A stretch of 64,000 nt of DNA, from NCBI GenBank assembly GCA_019054805.1, contig JAHQIY010000003.1, positions 5,952,001-6,016,000 of the forward strand. The letters are read 5' to 3'. Below are positions 1 through 10,864 of this stretch, one piece after another; position 1 is the stretch's first letter, and each line of letters begins with the position of its first letter. Both the position numbers and the translations under genes were made by a program. The notes beneath the pieces were generated by a model, which had not been told where the DNA came from, ran no database searches, and saw nothing but the letters and a program-made list of their open reading frames with translations. The stretch is from Brachionus manjavacas (taxonomy: Eukaryota > Rotifera > Eurotatoria > Ploima > Brachionidae).

Positions 1-2211
1 TTCCTTTTTGAAAAAAAATTTGATTTTGAGTTTTTTTTGCCAAAACTCGGGCAACAATTGCCAATTTAAAAAAAATCTAAATAGAAATAATTATTTAATT
101 AGAGAAAAAAGAAATGTTTTTTAATTCTTAATTAATTTAATTTTTGATCAAGTTCAATTAAATATTACTTTTAGAAAATCAATTACGACATTGTTAAATT
201 TCCTACAAAACTTCCTTCAATACAAAAGGAAAAAAATCAATTTAAAAAAGTCTGCAAAATTGCACGCTACTTTGAACTATTAAAAATAATACGAAATTAA
301 TTGGCACCAATTTTGTAGACATCCGGAGGAGGTTAAGCAAAATGTGTTTCACTTGGTTTCATTTGCAGGACAAGTTTTTTGCCATTGAAACAAAAGTCAC
401 AAAAAAATTTTTCTTTTTTGTATTGGAAATTTTGTGAAATTTTACAATGCCATCAATTACCAAATTTAGAATTTTGTCAATTTCATTTTAAGACTTTTTC
501 AATTCGCTTTAATTCGAAATTTTAAAGACATCAATATTTAACTTCGAATTTAAGATTTCGAATTAGTCAGTAAGTAAAGCTTTCATTTGACTTGAAAATT
601 ATTACACTCTCAGACAATCTTTTCCAGTGTGGAACCACTCTATTAAAAAAAAAAAACACGTCTAGCAGTCACATCAGCTGCCAAATCATCTCTAAACTTG
701 GCAGGAAAGCTTACCCTCTGAAATTTCATGCTATTGCCTTTTACTATTGCAGCACAACCCCTTGCTCCACTGATCTAGATAATGGGTCTCTGAATAATTC
801 AACATTTTCTAGTCTATTCTGCAATTTAAACATTTCAATCAGATCCCCACTCACTCTTCTTTCACTTAATTTTGTTAACCCCATTTTTGCCAATCTCATC
901 TCATAAGATATACCTCTCAAAGTCAATGAGTTTTTTATAGCGTGCCCTTGTACTTTCTCTAATGCATTCACATCTATATTTTTTATTACTTGGATTTCAG
1001 ACCTGCACTAAAAACTCTAAGCGTGGTCTTATCCTAGACCTATACAATTTTTTCCATTAGTTTTTCTCTCTACTGAAAAAAAACCGGTTAAGTATTCCAA
1101 GTTATTAACCTCTGGTGTTACATTCTCACTCACTTTGATGCTATTAACTAACCCTATGACTGACATCCATTCTTTCAAATTTCATAACCTTTTTAGCACA
1201 TAAACCATGCATCTCCATCTTATTTGATACAAAATTTGTTTTAAGTTTTAAGATTCCGGCCGGATAAATTAAATTTTTAAAGTATTAATGCGATCAAAAA
1301 TTCAAGTTTTTATATTTCTTTATTCCTTTTTTTTGTAAACGTTCAATTCAAAAAATTTTTTTCTGAAAAATAATCTCAAAAATCAAATAATAATTTAAAC
1401 GAGTTATTCATTGTAAGATTGAGATCCAATATTAAATTTTAGAGCTTGTTAAATTTTAAATTTCTGTTTTAATCTATGAATAGACAGAACCTTAAAATTT
1501 AAAAATTTATTTTTTTAAAGTTTGATTTAGTTAAAAAAAACATTAAAGATACAAAAAATTAAATAAAATTATTAAAAAGTAAATAATTTAATAATCCAAA
1601 TGGCAAGATTTTTTTTCTATTTAACTTTTTTGAAATTTTGAAATTATGCTGTTTAAAACTCAATGCTTAACCATGTTAAAAATTGGAAATGTAAAATAGA
1701 AAAAAAACCTTGCCAAATGAAACTCTATAAAATTAATCAACTTTAACCTTGAAAATAAAGTAAAAAAATTGCTTTAAAACAAACAAATCTAACTAAGTAC
1801 TTTTTGAAAAATTTTTGAATATACAACATTTAAAATAAAAAATTTAAATAAAAAAATTTTGTTAAAATTTAATCCTTATCTTTTGAACAAACTAACCTTA
1901 AAAAAATTAAGTAGAATCTAGAGTGAAGATACTTTTAGAAAATTTTTAACTCTAATGTAAAAAAAAAAACCTTCTGAATCTTATTACCAAAAAAAGTTGC
2001 GAAATGAGAAGACCCAAATTCGAAATTATTTAAATTTAATTTCGATTTTCAATACAAACAAAATTAGTATTTGATTTGAAAATTAAAATTGAATCAATTC
2101 TAGAATAAAAGGTAAAAATGGACTTGTTAAAAATTCTCTAAGAATTATTTAGAAAATAATTTTTATAGATTTTTTTGTATTAATAAAAAATAAAATAATT
2201 GTAAATTAAAG
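1..2211 (+). other. Intron of BCL11 copy 1 (3' part)
   Basis: The first about 203 bases match the start of the intron of copy 2 (about 11494-11655), apart from a roughly 38-bp indel and scattered substitutions. The missing upstream exon of copy 1 should therefore end only about 40 bases left of the window. The last about 15-20 bases before the acceptor AG (2210-2211, or 2216-2217) also match copy 2. The middle does not match and holds LINE debris (595-1250). The rest is A/T-rich with no recognisable content. Confidence 0.7.
595..1250 (-). mobile_element. Decayed LINE 3' fragment (reverse transcriptase C-terminal region)
   Basis: The minus-strand translation around 744-971 contains NALEKVQ, then KLSERRV-GDLIEMFKL. 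These are hallmarks of the region after the RT domain in CR1/Jockey-like LINEs, and they are close to the element at 60080-61482. Further upstream (to about 1250) the match continues with frameshifts, including a degraded stretch equivalent to MGLCANK-CKVMHF. It is a dead, 5'-truncated insertion in the intron of BCL11 copy 1, which helps explain why that intron is longer than in copy 2. Confidence 0.75.
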
Positions 2212-4661
2212 AATCAGAAAATGGCAATATGTCCACACCATACATTTACAAGTGCTCGGAATGCAGCAAATTATTTAGAAATGCGGCATTTCTTGTCGAG
2301 CACATAGAGTCAGATCACAATATGATATTGTGTAAAAAATTTACCAAAACAGGCGCCTCAATAGAACCTAAATCGAGCGTAATGCAAAATGCAAAACCGC
2401 AACAGGTTGCTCCAAAGACAATTAACTTTAAACCAGTGCAAGTGACGAACGGAAATTTAGCCACCACAAACAGACAGTCAATGTCGCCACAATCGGGCCT
2501 AAATTCGCCCAAGAAATTCAAGTCCAAGCATGACATTTCACCTCAATCAATGCATCAACAAAACAGTGGTACCATGCTTTCAGTGAATAATACAACGCCA
2601 ACATCCGCTGCTGCAATCGCTACCGTTCTGGCCAACAACAATTTGACAAAAAAATTCACCAACATAAATTTGGCAAATTCAAATCTGAGCCAACTGAAAG
2701 CAATAAAAACAACAACCAACGGTCTGACCATAATAAATAACAATTCTATGGGTGGCAACAGTGTCAACAGTGTCAACAGTGTTTTGAATAACAGTGGCGT
2801 TTTGAATAACAGTGGTGGCAACAATCGACTTGGCACAATTCGCAGCACAATCATACCAAATGGCGGCGGTGCAACAAACAAAATGTTGCCAACAAACAAA
2901 CCGCTTGTCAAGGAAGAGTACGACGATGCAGCAAATCAAACAAATGATGAAGACGAACAAAACCAAGAAGACGAAATAAACAACAACGCCAACAGCAGCA
3001 GCAGCAATGAAGAAGAGAGCGTAGAGTGTGGCAAAGTGATTTCAGCCAAAAGTGGTCCATCTCAGCTGAGCATAAAAATAAACTCATTGCTGAACCAGGC
3101 TGGCGCAGGAGGAGCTTCCAATTCAATTGCGGCAATCGCTGCCGTTCTAAACTCTCAATCAAACTCTTCTAATTCTTCGTCGTCAAATTCATCGACTTCA
3201 ACATCAGCATCACCTTCAACGTTGACCAACAGCCCAAATGTTCTATCTCAATTGAACAATCTTTTCACTCAAAACACATCTCCAAATTACATAAATTTGT
3301 TCAATCAAAATCTACTCAACTTGTTGAACAATCAATCGCAATCGTCACTCTTGTCACCATCGTCGACTTCGTCGTCGAGTGCTTCGTCGAACAAAATGCA
3401 GCCAAATGGTGCCATCGCATCGTCAAGCAACTCGAGCACTTTTATTCAAAACGGTGATGACAAGTCTCGCAACAAAAATCTGCTCGAGACCATAAACGAA
3501 TTGGCCAAATTCAACCAAGATCCGTCAAAGTTGAGTGTGACAAGTGCTACAAGTGTACAAAACAAAGTGAACATGCTAAATGGAAGTGGTGGCATGAGTG
3601 GTGGTGGAATGGGTGGTGGTGGAATGAGTGGTGGCGCAGGGAGTTGTGCAGTTGGCATGAATGGCCTTGTGAATAAGCCCAAGCGTGAAAAAAGAACAGA
3701 TACATGCGAATATTGTGGCAAGGTGTTCAAAAACTGCTCGAACTTGACCGTACATCGGCGCAGTCACACAGGAGAAAAGCCGTACAAATGCGAGCTATGC
3801 AACTATGCTTGTGCTCAAAGTTCCAAACTGACCCGACACATGAAAACTCATGGACGCGCCGGCAAAGAAACATCCTATTGTAAATACTGTTCGATGCCGT
3901 TCAGTGTGCCTAGCACATTGGACAAACACATGAGAAAATGTGACAAAAATCCCCAATTCAATCCAAACGCATCCTCTTCATCAGCAACATCAACAACAAC
4001 AACACCAACGCCAACGCCAACTTCAAATTCAGCTCTAACTCCAATCTCAAGTGCAAATGGTGCACACAGTTTCGGCCTAAGTCTACAAAGCAAAATAAGT
4101 CTTGCACAAAATCAACTGAACATGAAAAAGTCCATTCAACAAGCAAAACGTTTGCCAAACCAAATAAACATGATGGCTTATAGTATGCAGAACAATTTGC
4201 CAGCTGGTGTGCGCATGAACCATTTTAGTCAAGATAACGATTTGGATCATGAGAATGACGAAGAGTTGGATGCGTTGGCCGAAGAAGGTGACAATGAAGA
4301 CGAAAATTGTCTCGAGAGCACTATTGACAATGAAAATCAACAATACGACGAAGAGTACGGCGACGACGAAGAAGAACAAGCCATGATCAAGAATGACAAT
4401 TTATTCGACGAGGAAAATTTGGAAGATGAGTTCGATGAGTCCAATATGGACACAATGGAAAACGAGGAGCCTGGCGAAGATTTGACTCTGAAAAATTTCA
4501 ACCCCATTGCTCGTTTAAATCGTAGAAAGAACAACTCGAAAAAATCAGAGACCAACATGGACCCGCACCACGAACCGGATGACGATCTTGACGACGAGCC
4601 GTTTGCCGAGTCCAGTATCAATCAATTCAAATCACAAGAGATGGTCATGAACCTCACTTAG
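2212..4661 (+). CDS. BCL11: BCL11/CG9650-type zinc-finger transcription factor, copy 1, last exon
   Basis: This large 3'-terminal exon (ATG at 2229 is internal; the exon opens after AG at 2211 or 2217, both in phase) encodes a nuclear C2H2 zinc-finger factor. Residues from 2229: a finger at 9-30 (C9, C12, H25, H30), long Asn/Ser-rich low-complexity stretches, a Gly/Met-rich linker about 455-475, then the diagnostic C-terminal trio starting at residue 493. This trio begins with [16 protein letters not shown], continues with a HTGEKPYKC linker and a [19 protein letters not shown] finger, and ends with CKYC-MPFSV-STL-KHM. These match vertebrate BCL11A/B almost residue for residue. The vertebrate middle finger pair is absent. 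The tail after about 680 is very acidic. BCL11 proteins bind DNA and recruit repressor complexes. The upstream exon with the C2HC finger lies left of the window. A possible polyadenylation signal follows near 4689. Confidence 0.93.
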
Positions 4662-6890
4662 AATAATTTGACAACAAATCAAGAAAAAAATAAATAAATT
4701 TTGCATTTCTTTCATTTTGTTCTTAATTGTTTAAAAATTAGATGAAGTTACACATTGGGGGTCTAATGAGAAACTTACTCCGGTTACGGGTAGACATATT
4801 TTAAAATTTTACAAATGAGGAGTTGTGTTTTTTTTCCAAGTCAGTCGAGTTATTTAAAGCATACTTTAGAACGAATTGACCAATTTAAATGAAAATTTTT
4901 GTGTAAATTAATATTTTTTTTCTTTTTTCTTTGATGTTATATTTGTTTTATTCTTATTGAAACAGTTTTTATGTTATTGCCAATCGATTGTACCCGGATT
5001 ATAGAAAACTTGGATGTTAATCTCCTTTTTTTTGATTGCATTTTTTGAAAAATATGTGAGCAATCGATTTATTGCCGCCGGAACGAATTGCCGCAACATA
5101 TTCGCAGCATATTATTGTAAAACCCTTTTTTCTTTCTCATTGTTAGAAGTATATACAAACAAACAGTATTTATGAAAAGTCAGTGTAGACTCGAGTTTAT
5201 TTTGTCAAGCACTGGCTGCAAATATTTTTTTCTCTTGCAGTAAGTGTTGTTAAATTTTTATGGAAAAAAATCAAAAAAAAAAGTTTTAAAAGAAAATTTT
5301 CAATTTAAATGAAATTTGAACTTTTATTTTTTCTAAATAGGTAAAGTGTGTGTTATTAAATAAGTTGTAATTTTTATCTAATAAATAAACCATATTAATT
5401 TTATTTCTTTTCTTTTCGCTTCTTCTACTTATTTTCATACCTTTTTTGTTTTACTTTTTCCTTTATTTTTCACGTTTTATATCAGTTTTTTTTTTCTTGT
5501 TAAATTATTGTAACATAAAGTGATCAAATTTAAATAAAATTGAAAAAAAAACTAAAATTTTTATTTTAAATGAATGCAAATTTTTCAGATTTTCATATGT
5601 CAGCATAACGCAATATTAATTGCTGAATTTTGTTAGTTTGAAAACTACAAAATTCCTTAAGAAATTCGCAGTATTTAATAATGTAACCAAATATTTTATA
5701 AAAATTTTAATACCAAGAAAAATCATTTTTACAATCAGAGTCAAAATAAGAGATTATTTGAAAATAATGATCACTTATTTTTATATTAATTGGATTTTAT
5801 ATGAAAGGAAAGAAGACAAAGAGTTGATCAAGGTGAAATTATTTAGGTTTAAATTTTCCTTGATGTAATACAAGGTTCAGTTATCTGCCCATTACTCATT
5901 CATAAATTTCAGGCATGGTTCATGTGAAAGCGCATCGATACTTATAAAAGATTCTAGATGGAGTTCAGTTATCCGAGTCAGATAAAGACAGTTTTGGTTT
6001 TGTTTTAAATATCTAGTGGCAATCTAGTCATCACTGCGACAAATTTTTTATTTTTTTATTCATTCGAAATATATCTCAAAGCCTCGAAATTTATAAATTT
6101 TTATTTTATATTTTTTTAAATTTTTATACTTTAGAAAATAAATTTATTTCTAAATAATTTATTTCTATTACTAAAAAAATTGAAAGATCTCAAATTTTTT
6201 TGAGTTCTTGTGCTTTTTTATTAAGAAATTTTTTGATGATGAGTCAATTTGACTTGAAGCAAATGATTTAAATCTTTCATAAATATCAATAATTTGATTT
6301 TTGAATTTAAAATGTCAATTTAAAGAAAATTTTCGGAATCAATAAATAGTCATTTGAAAAGTTTTAAGATAGAAAATATGTCTCGTTGTTATAGTAAAAA
6401 ATGAAATTTTAAAATCGGCTCTATAACTTTTATCAGCTGATACATTCAATTTATCGCCTAAAAAAAGCTTGTTTCTTATTAAAAAATTTAAATTAAAAAT
6501 TGAAAATTTGTATCAACTATTTTTCAAGTCTTAAAAAATGATTTTCTTTTAAATTCGATTTGATACCAAATCCTTTATTATAATTTTAAATTGAAATTTT
6601 TTTATATGATTTTGATTTATTAAATTTTTTGTTTAAGAATCAGAAAATTATTTGATTTGACTAAAAAAAAAAATTTAAGTCATTGACTTGACTTAACTTA
6701 AGACTTGTGACTTAAAAACAAGTCTGTTTTTAATAATCATAATAAAGCTATAATGTGAATGACAACATGAAATGGGTTTTTAGGCTTCTATGTAATAGCT
6801 TTTTAAGTTTTGTGTGTCAATTTTATTTTAAAATTTGTTTGCTTCAATTGATAAGACTACTTTATTTGGAATATTTTCCCAAACGTTTGA
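4662..6890. other. Intergenic, A/T-rich
   Basis: This stretch holds the 3' flank of BCL11 copy 1 (AATAAATAAA near 4689). An open frame at 5620-5868 has lysine/isoleucine/phenylalanine-rich, A/T-driven composition and no recognisable motif, so I do not call it a gene. I see no other feature. Confidence 0.5.
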
Positions 6891-6899
6891 TACTTTGTC

Positions 6900-7340
6900 T
6901 ATTAAAAATTGTGACGTTGATCACAGTTTTTGGCTAATAGACTTTCTATCTGAAATTCGTGTGATCTTAATTTTTGTGTCGATTGAAAAGATTGTTAATT
7001 TTTAAACGTAATTTTATTAAACCAGTTAATTTCATCAAAACTCTTAACTTTTTTATTCATTTGTATTTAATCACCTCTAAGTCTCCTGATTTCAAGTGTT
7101 GTCAAATTAATTATTGCAATCTTTTTTCATAGGATCCTGATTTTAGGCACAAGTCTTGTTGCTAATCTTTGAACGGTTACGATGGCGTTTATGTCTTTCT
7201 TCAAGTAAGGTCCGCAAATTGTAACTCCATATTCAAGATGAAGTCTGTCAAAAGTTTTGTAGAGTCTTAATATTGAATACTGTGAAATTAAAATGTTCTG
7301 TCAATCATCCCAAAAACGTTTCTTGAATTTTTGATTGATG
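6900..7340 (-). mobile_element. Decayed LINE RT C-terminal fragment
   Basis: On the minus strand around 7140-7240 the translation reads like LEYGVTICGPYLKKDIN, then a VQRLATRLVPKI-like segment. This corresponds to the conserved 'LEYA-VWSP--KKDI-ALE-VQRRATKLVPKI' block after the RT domain of CR1/Jockey-like LINEs. A second, frame-shifted match near 7290-7340 (NVFGMIDRTF-like) is the preceding segment. There is no intact frame. It is an old copy, more diverged than the insertion at 8232-9013. Confidence 0.65.
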
Positions 7341-8230
7341 AATTCATGTGAGTTGACCACTTTAAGACTTCAGAAATTGTGAAGATTTAAAGTTCCAAAG
7401 TTGATTTAATCTCCATCTCTTTATATAAAAGCTTTCAATTCTTTTTCAATCTAATCTATTTAATAATATTATCTTTATAATATTTTAAATAAGCTATTTT
7501 ATTTTTTGGATTTTTATTAAAAGGGTTTTTATATTAATTGTTTAGATGCTAAAATAAAATTTTTTGGGTTTTTTTTTGCTCTCAAATTTATTCTAAAAAA
7601 GAACTAAAAATATTTCATTAAAATTATTAATGATTATTAGAAAAATTATTATTGAGTGTTAAAAAGAAATATCAATGAATTTAAATATTCGAAAAAAATT
7701 AATTTTTATGGTCTTTTCGTTTTCTTAGTTTTTTACTTTTTAGTAAATTTTGAAATATCTAAAATTTTATTATCTTAATTTAAATTTTCTTAATTTAAAT
7801 TTTGTTTTCTAAATGAAAATTTCTATTTTCATACCATATCCAAAACAAACGATGGCATATTTACCTATTAGATATGATACATTAACATTGTGCAGTAATA
7901 AAGGCCCATGACTTTGAGAATTGAGTATTTTATTTATTAAACAAAATAAAGAAAAAGAGAGAACAAAATCTACTTTTACAACAAAGATTGTGAAAAAAAA
8001 AATTTCAATTTAGTACATATTTTGCAATAACAACATAATATCCCTTAATAATTACCAAAAATACTCAAACTAACCCATAACTATATTAAATTAACTATTG
8101 ACACAACATTTCATTTTTTTTCAAATCAGTTTTTCATCCACATTAAGAAAGGCCTAAAAAATCATTTTAATTAAAAGTATATAAATAATTATTTAGAAAT
8201 TTTATTAATTTTTCTATTCACATTAAAAAT
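7340..8230. other. Intergenic, nothing recognised
   Basis: A/T-rich sequence with homopolymer runs. I see no coding pattern, RNA gene or repeat match here. Confidence 0.5.
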
Positions 8231-8231
8231 C

Positions 8232-9013
8232 AGGTGAACCGAGCTACAGGAATTCTAGGCCAGTTGAAAAGATCATTTAGATATTGGACCATAGATACTT
8301 GCAGGACCCTCTATTGTGCCTACGTAAGACCCCACCTGGAATATGCCGCTGTTGTCTGGTCCCCCCTAGCAAGAAAGACGCAAAGATGCTCGAGCAGGTG
8401 CAGAGATGGGCCAACAAACTGGTGCCCCGCATTAGAAACTGGCGCTACGAAGACCGTCTAGTCGTCCTTAGACTAACTCCCTTTAATGAGCGCCGTGTTC
8501 GTGGAGACCTGATACAGATGTTCAAACTCACCAAAGGCATCAACGAAGTGAGCTGGGTAAACCCCCGGCTCCCCCAAGTTCACTATCCCAACCCGGACCC
8601 GCCAGAGGTATCAGAGGTCATGCAAGAAGATTTTCCGGCCAGGCTTCCACCAAATGTCTACAACGGGCAAACACATTCACCAACAGGATAGTCAACGAGT
8701 TGAACGCCTTGCCAGTTATAGTGACAGACGCCGACTCCGTCAACAAGTTCAAGAATGGATACGATGCATTCCGGTCTAGTCAACAATCCTGAAGATGAAC
8801 ATTTATTTATAAAATTTTTCTCTTACAGCTTTTTCTATCGAGAATCTTAACTCTTACTTTGACCTAAAAATTTTAAACAGGATTTCTTTTTTCAGTACTT
8901 TCTATGTGTTATGTGCAAGGAGCTACCATGGGTGACCTCCTAGTAGGTCATCTCCGCAAGCTAGTCTTGCTGTAGCTAATGTATATTATTATTATTATTA
9001 TTATTATTTTAAT
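8232..9013 (+). mobile_element. 5'-truncated LINE (family A) 3' end with (ATT)n tail
   Basis: This is the C-terminal part of a non-LTR reverse transcriptase ORF, spread over two frames because of at least one frameshift. Visible blocks are ATGILGQLKRSFRYW, CAYVRPHLEYAAVVWSP, LVPRIRNWRYEDRL and ERRVRGDLIQMFKL, then an NELNALP-type C-terminus near 8700-8790. The 3' UTR follows with a hairpin (TCCGCAAG..CTTGC near 8950-8975) and an (ATT)n tract to 9013. It is much more G+C-rich than its surroundings, so the insertion is fairly recent. Closest relative in the window: 61850-62765 (minus), which shares protein blocks, tail and hairpin. Confidence 0.88.
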
Positions 9014-9232
9014 TAAGCTATTTTTAAATGATTTTTAATGATGTAAAACAAATCCTAATATCAATAAAATAAAACCATCTTTTTGGTTTTTCTGAAGAAT
9101 AACCAAAAAAAAAGGTATTCAAAGCACTAATTTTAAATTTTAGATTTTATAATTATTGAATATCGAGAATAAAAATGCGTTCATGTTAGTGTGAGTTAAC
9201 CATTTGACATAAAAATTAAAAATTTTTGTATT

Positions 9233-9995
9233 TGGTTTAATTTTTTGTGTTTTAATAACAAAATGTATCCAATGTTGAAAAAACACTGAAAAAGTGTGAT
9301 GTTTCAAATATTTTTTTAGCTCCGCGTTTAATCATGTGAGGCTGAAATGAGTCAAAAGGGATAAACCGTTTACCACTAAAATTGTATATAATTGGCAAGA
9401 AATTTAACCCTAAAAATAGAATTTTGACCCTTTTAACCCATTTGCCCTATTAGAAAATTTTTGAATTTTCTAATTAAATTATTTAATTCATTTAATTTAA
9501 ATTATTCGAAACAAAACAACAGTGAGTTTTAAAGAAGTCTAAAAAAAGGAAAGATTTTTTTTGTTTTTTCTCTAAATTCTTTTGGCAAACAACTAAAACA
9601 AATCCAATTTGAGCACTCACCTAACTCCTTATTTACACCACCGATTGCGTTTTTTAGACGTTTTAAGCTTATGTTTAAACATTTTGCTATTTTGTATGTT
9701 TGAAATATAAACTTGGTTTTTAAAAAATGGAAGAGATATAGGGGGTTTTAAAATTCGGTCACACTATTAACCCATAATCCCTTTTGACTAGGTTACCATA
9801 TTTTTTCCAAATTTCCAACTAAAAATTAAATTCATTCTATTTCACTAAAGAGTTTAATTTCAAATATGAAAATACTTGCAATATTAAATAAAATTTTTTT
9901 TTTGAAACTAAAATAAATATTTGAAACATCGTACTTTTTCAAATTTATTTCAACATTTGATATATTTTGTAATTCAAACACAAAAAATTAAACCA
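9233..9995. mobile_element. Non-autonomous inverted-repeat element C1
   Basis: The ends are inverted copies. The left begins TGGTTTAATTTTTTGTGT and the right ends with its complement. Within the arms a run including CAAAATGTATCCAATGTTG and a GATGTTTCAAATATTT motif is matched in inverse at 9900-9985. The same arms recur at 42942-44244 (C2), which supports a mobile family. There is no transposase. The interior holds a second, 14-16-bp inverted pair (9347-9362 and 9775-9790, core GAGTCAAAAGGGAT), possibly a nested insertion. Confidence 0.75.
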
Positions 9996-10859
9996 TATGT
10001 TATTTAGTTTTTTTTAATTTATTTTTCTTGATACGAGCATTGATTTATTTTTTTAAAATGGCTAGTTATAATAAATAAATACTTAAAAATTTAAGTTAAT
10101 TTAAAAACTAAAAATTAGCATCATTGAAACTGTAATTAAAAGAGTTTTTATTTAAAATTGAAATTATGGAAAAAATTAGCAATTATATTTTCAATTTAAA
10201 AAAAAATTAAAATGAGTGAAATTATTTATCCAAGAAAATGATCGGTCTTTTTGAAACCTTTTTATTTGAATAAAAAACCCTCTTTTGAAATTTTAAATAA
10301 AACAAAAGTATTTATAACACATATTAAAAAAATAAAGAGCATGCAAAACAACTTTAAATGAACTTGAATAGATTTTTTGAAAACAATTTATTTTAAGACT
10401 TGATTGAATTTTTTCAATTTGAGAAAAATTATTAAAAAATAAATTTTTTTTTTAAAATTAGATTTAAATTTCAAGTATTTATTTAATACTTCAGTCTGTA
10501 AAGATTAACTTAAATTATGAACTTTTTTCTAAATATTTCTTGTAGCAGAAATGATTAATTAAGTTCTTTAGATAATCTAATTCACTATTTTTTAAAAATC
10601 CAAATGATACTAATTATAGTATTTTTGAATTGCTCTGTACTTGTTAAAATGAAAAATTAATTTAAATTTGTTCAAATTTTTGTTTAAAAATCGCCAACAA
10701 AGTGAACTTTATTAATGCATAAATGATCTAAGTCAAATCCAGCTACCAACTGTATACCACCATCATGATTTTTAAATGAAGCTAACTCGCCAATAAAGCT
10801 AAATCTTTGCTAAGGATTAATACACTGCTAACCAAAAAAACCATTTGAAAACGATACAG
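9996..10859. other. Intergenic/5' flank of BCL11 copy 2
   Basis: A/T-rich sequence with no recognised gene. A possible 3' splice site AG at 10858-10859 lies just before the first visible exon of copy 2, so an additional short upstream exon may exist. I could not find one encoding the family's MSRRKQ-like N-terminus. Confidence 0.4.
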
Positions 10860-10864
10860 ACGCA

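Noticed and set aside
2315-4621. Several minus-strand open frames of 60-118 codons opposite the BCL11 exon (and their copies at 12323-14384)
   Set aside because: They are antisense shadows of a long, low-complexity but clearly conserved zinc-finger frame; they duplicate with it and show no family motif.
5620-5868. Plus-strand 82-codon open frame
   Set aside because: Its Lys/Ile/Phe composition follows the A/T bias, and no splice context or motif supports it.
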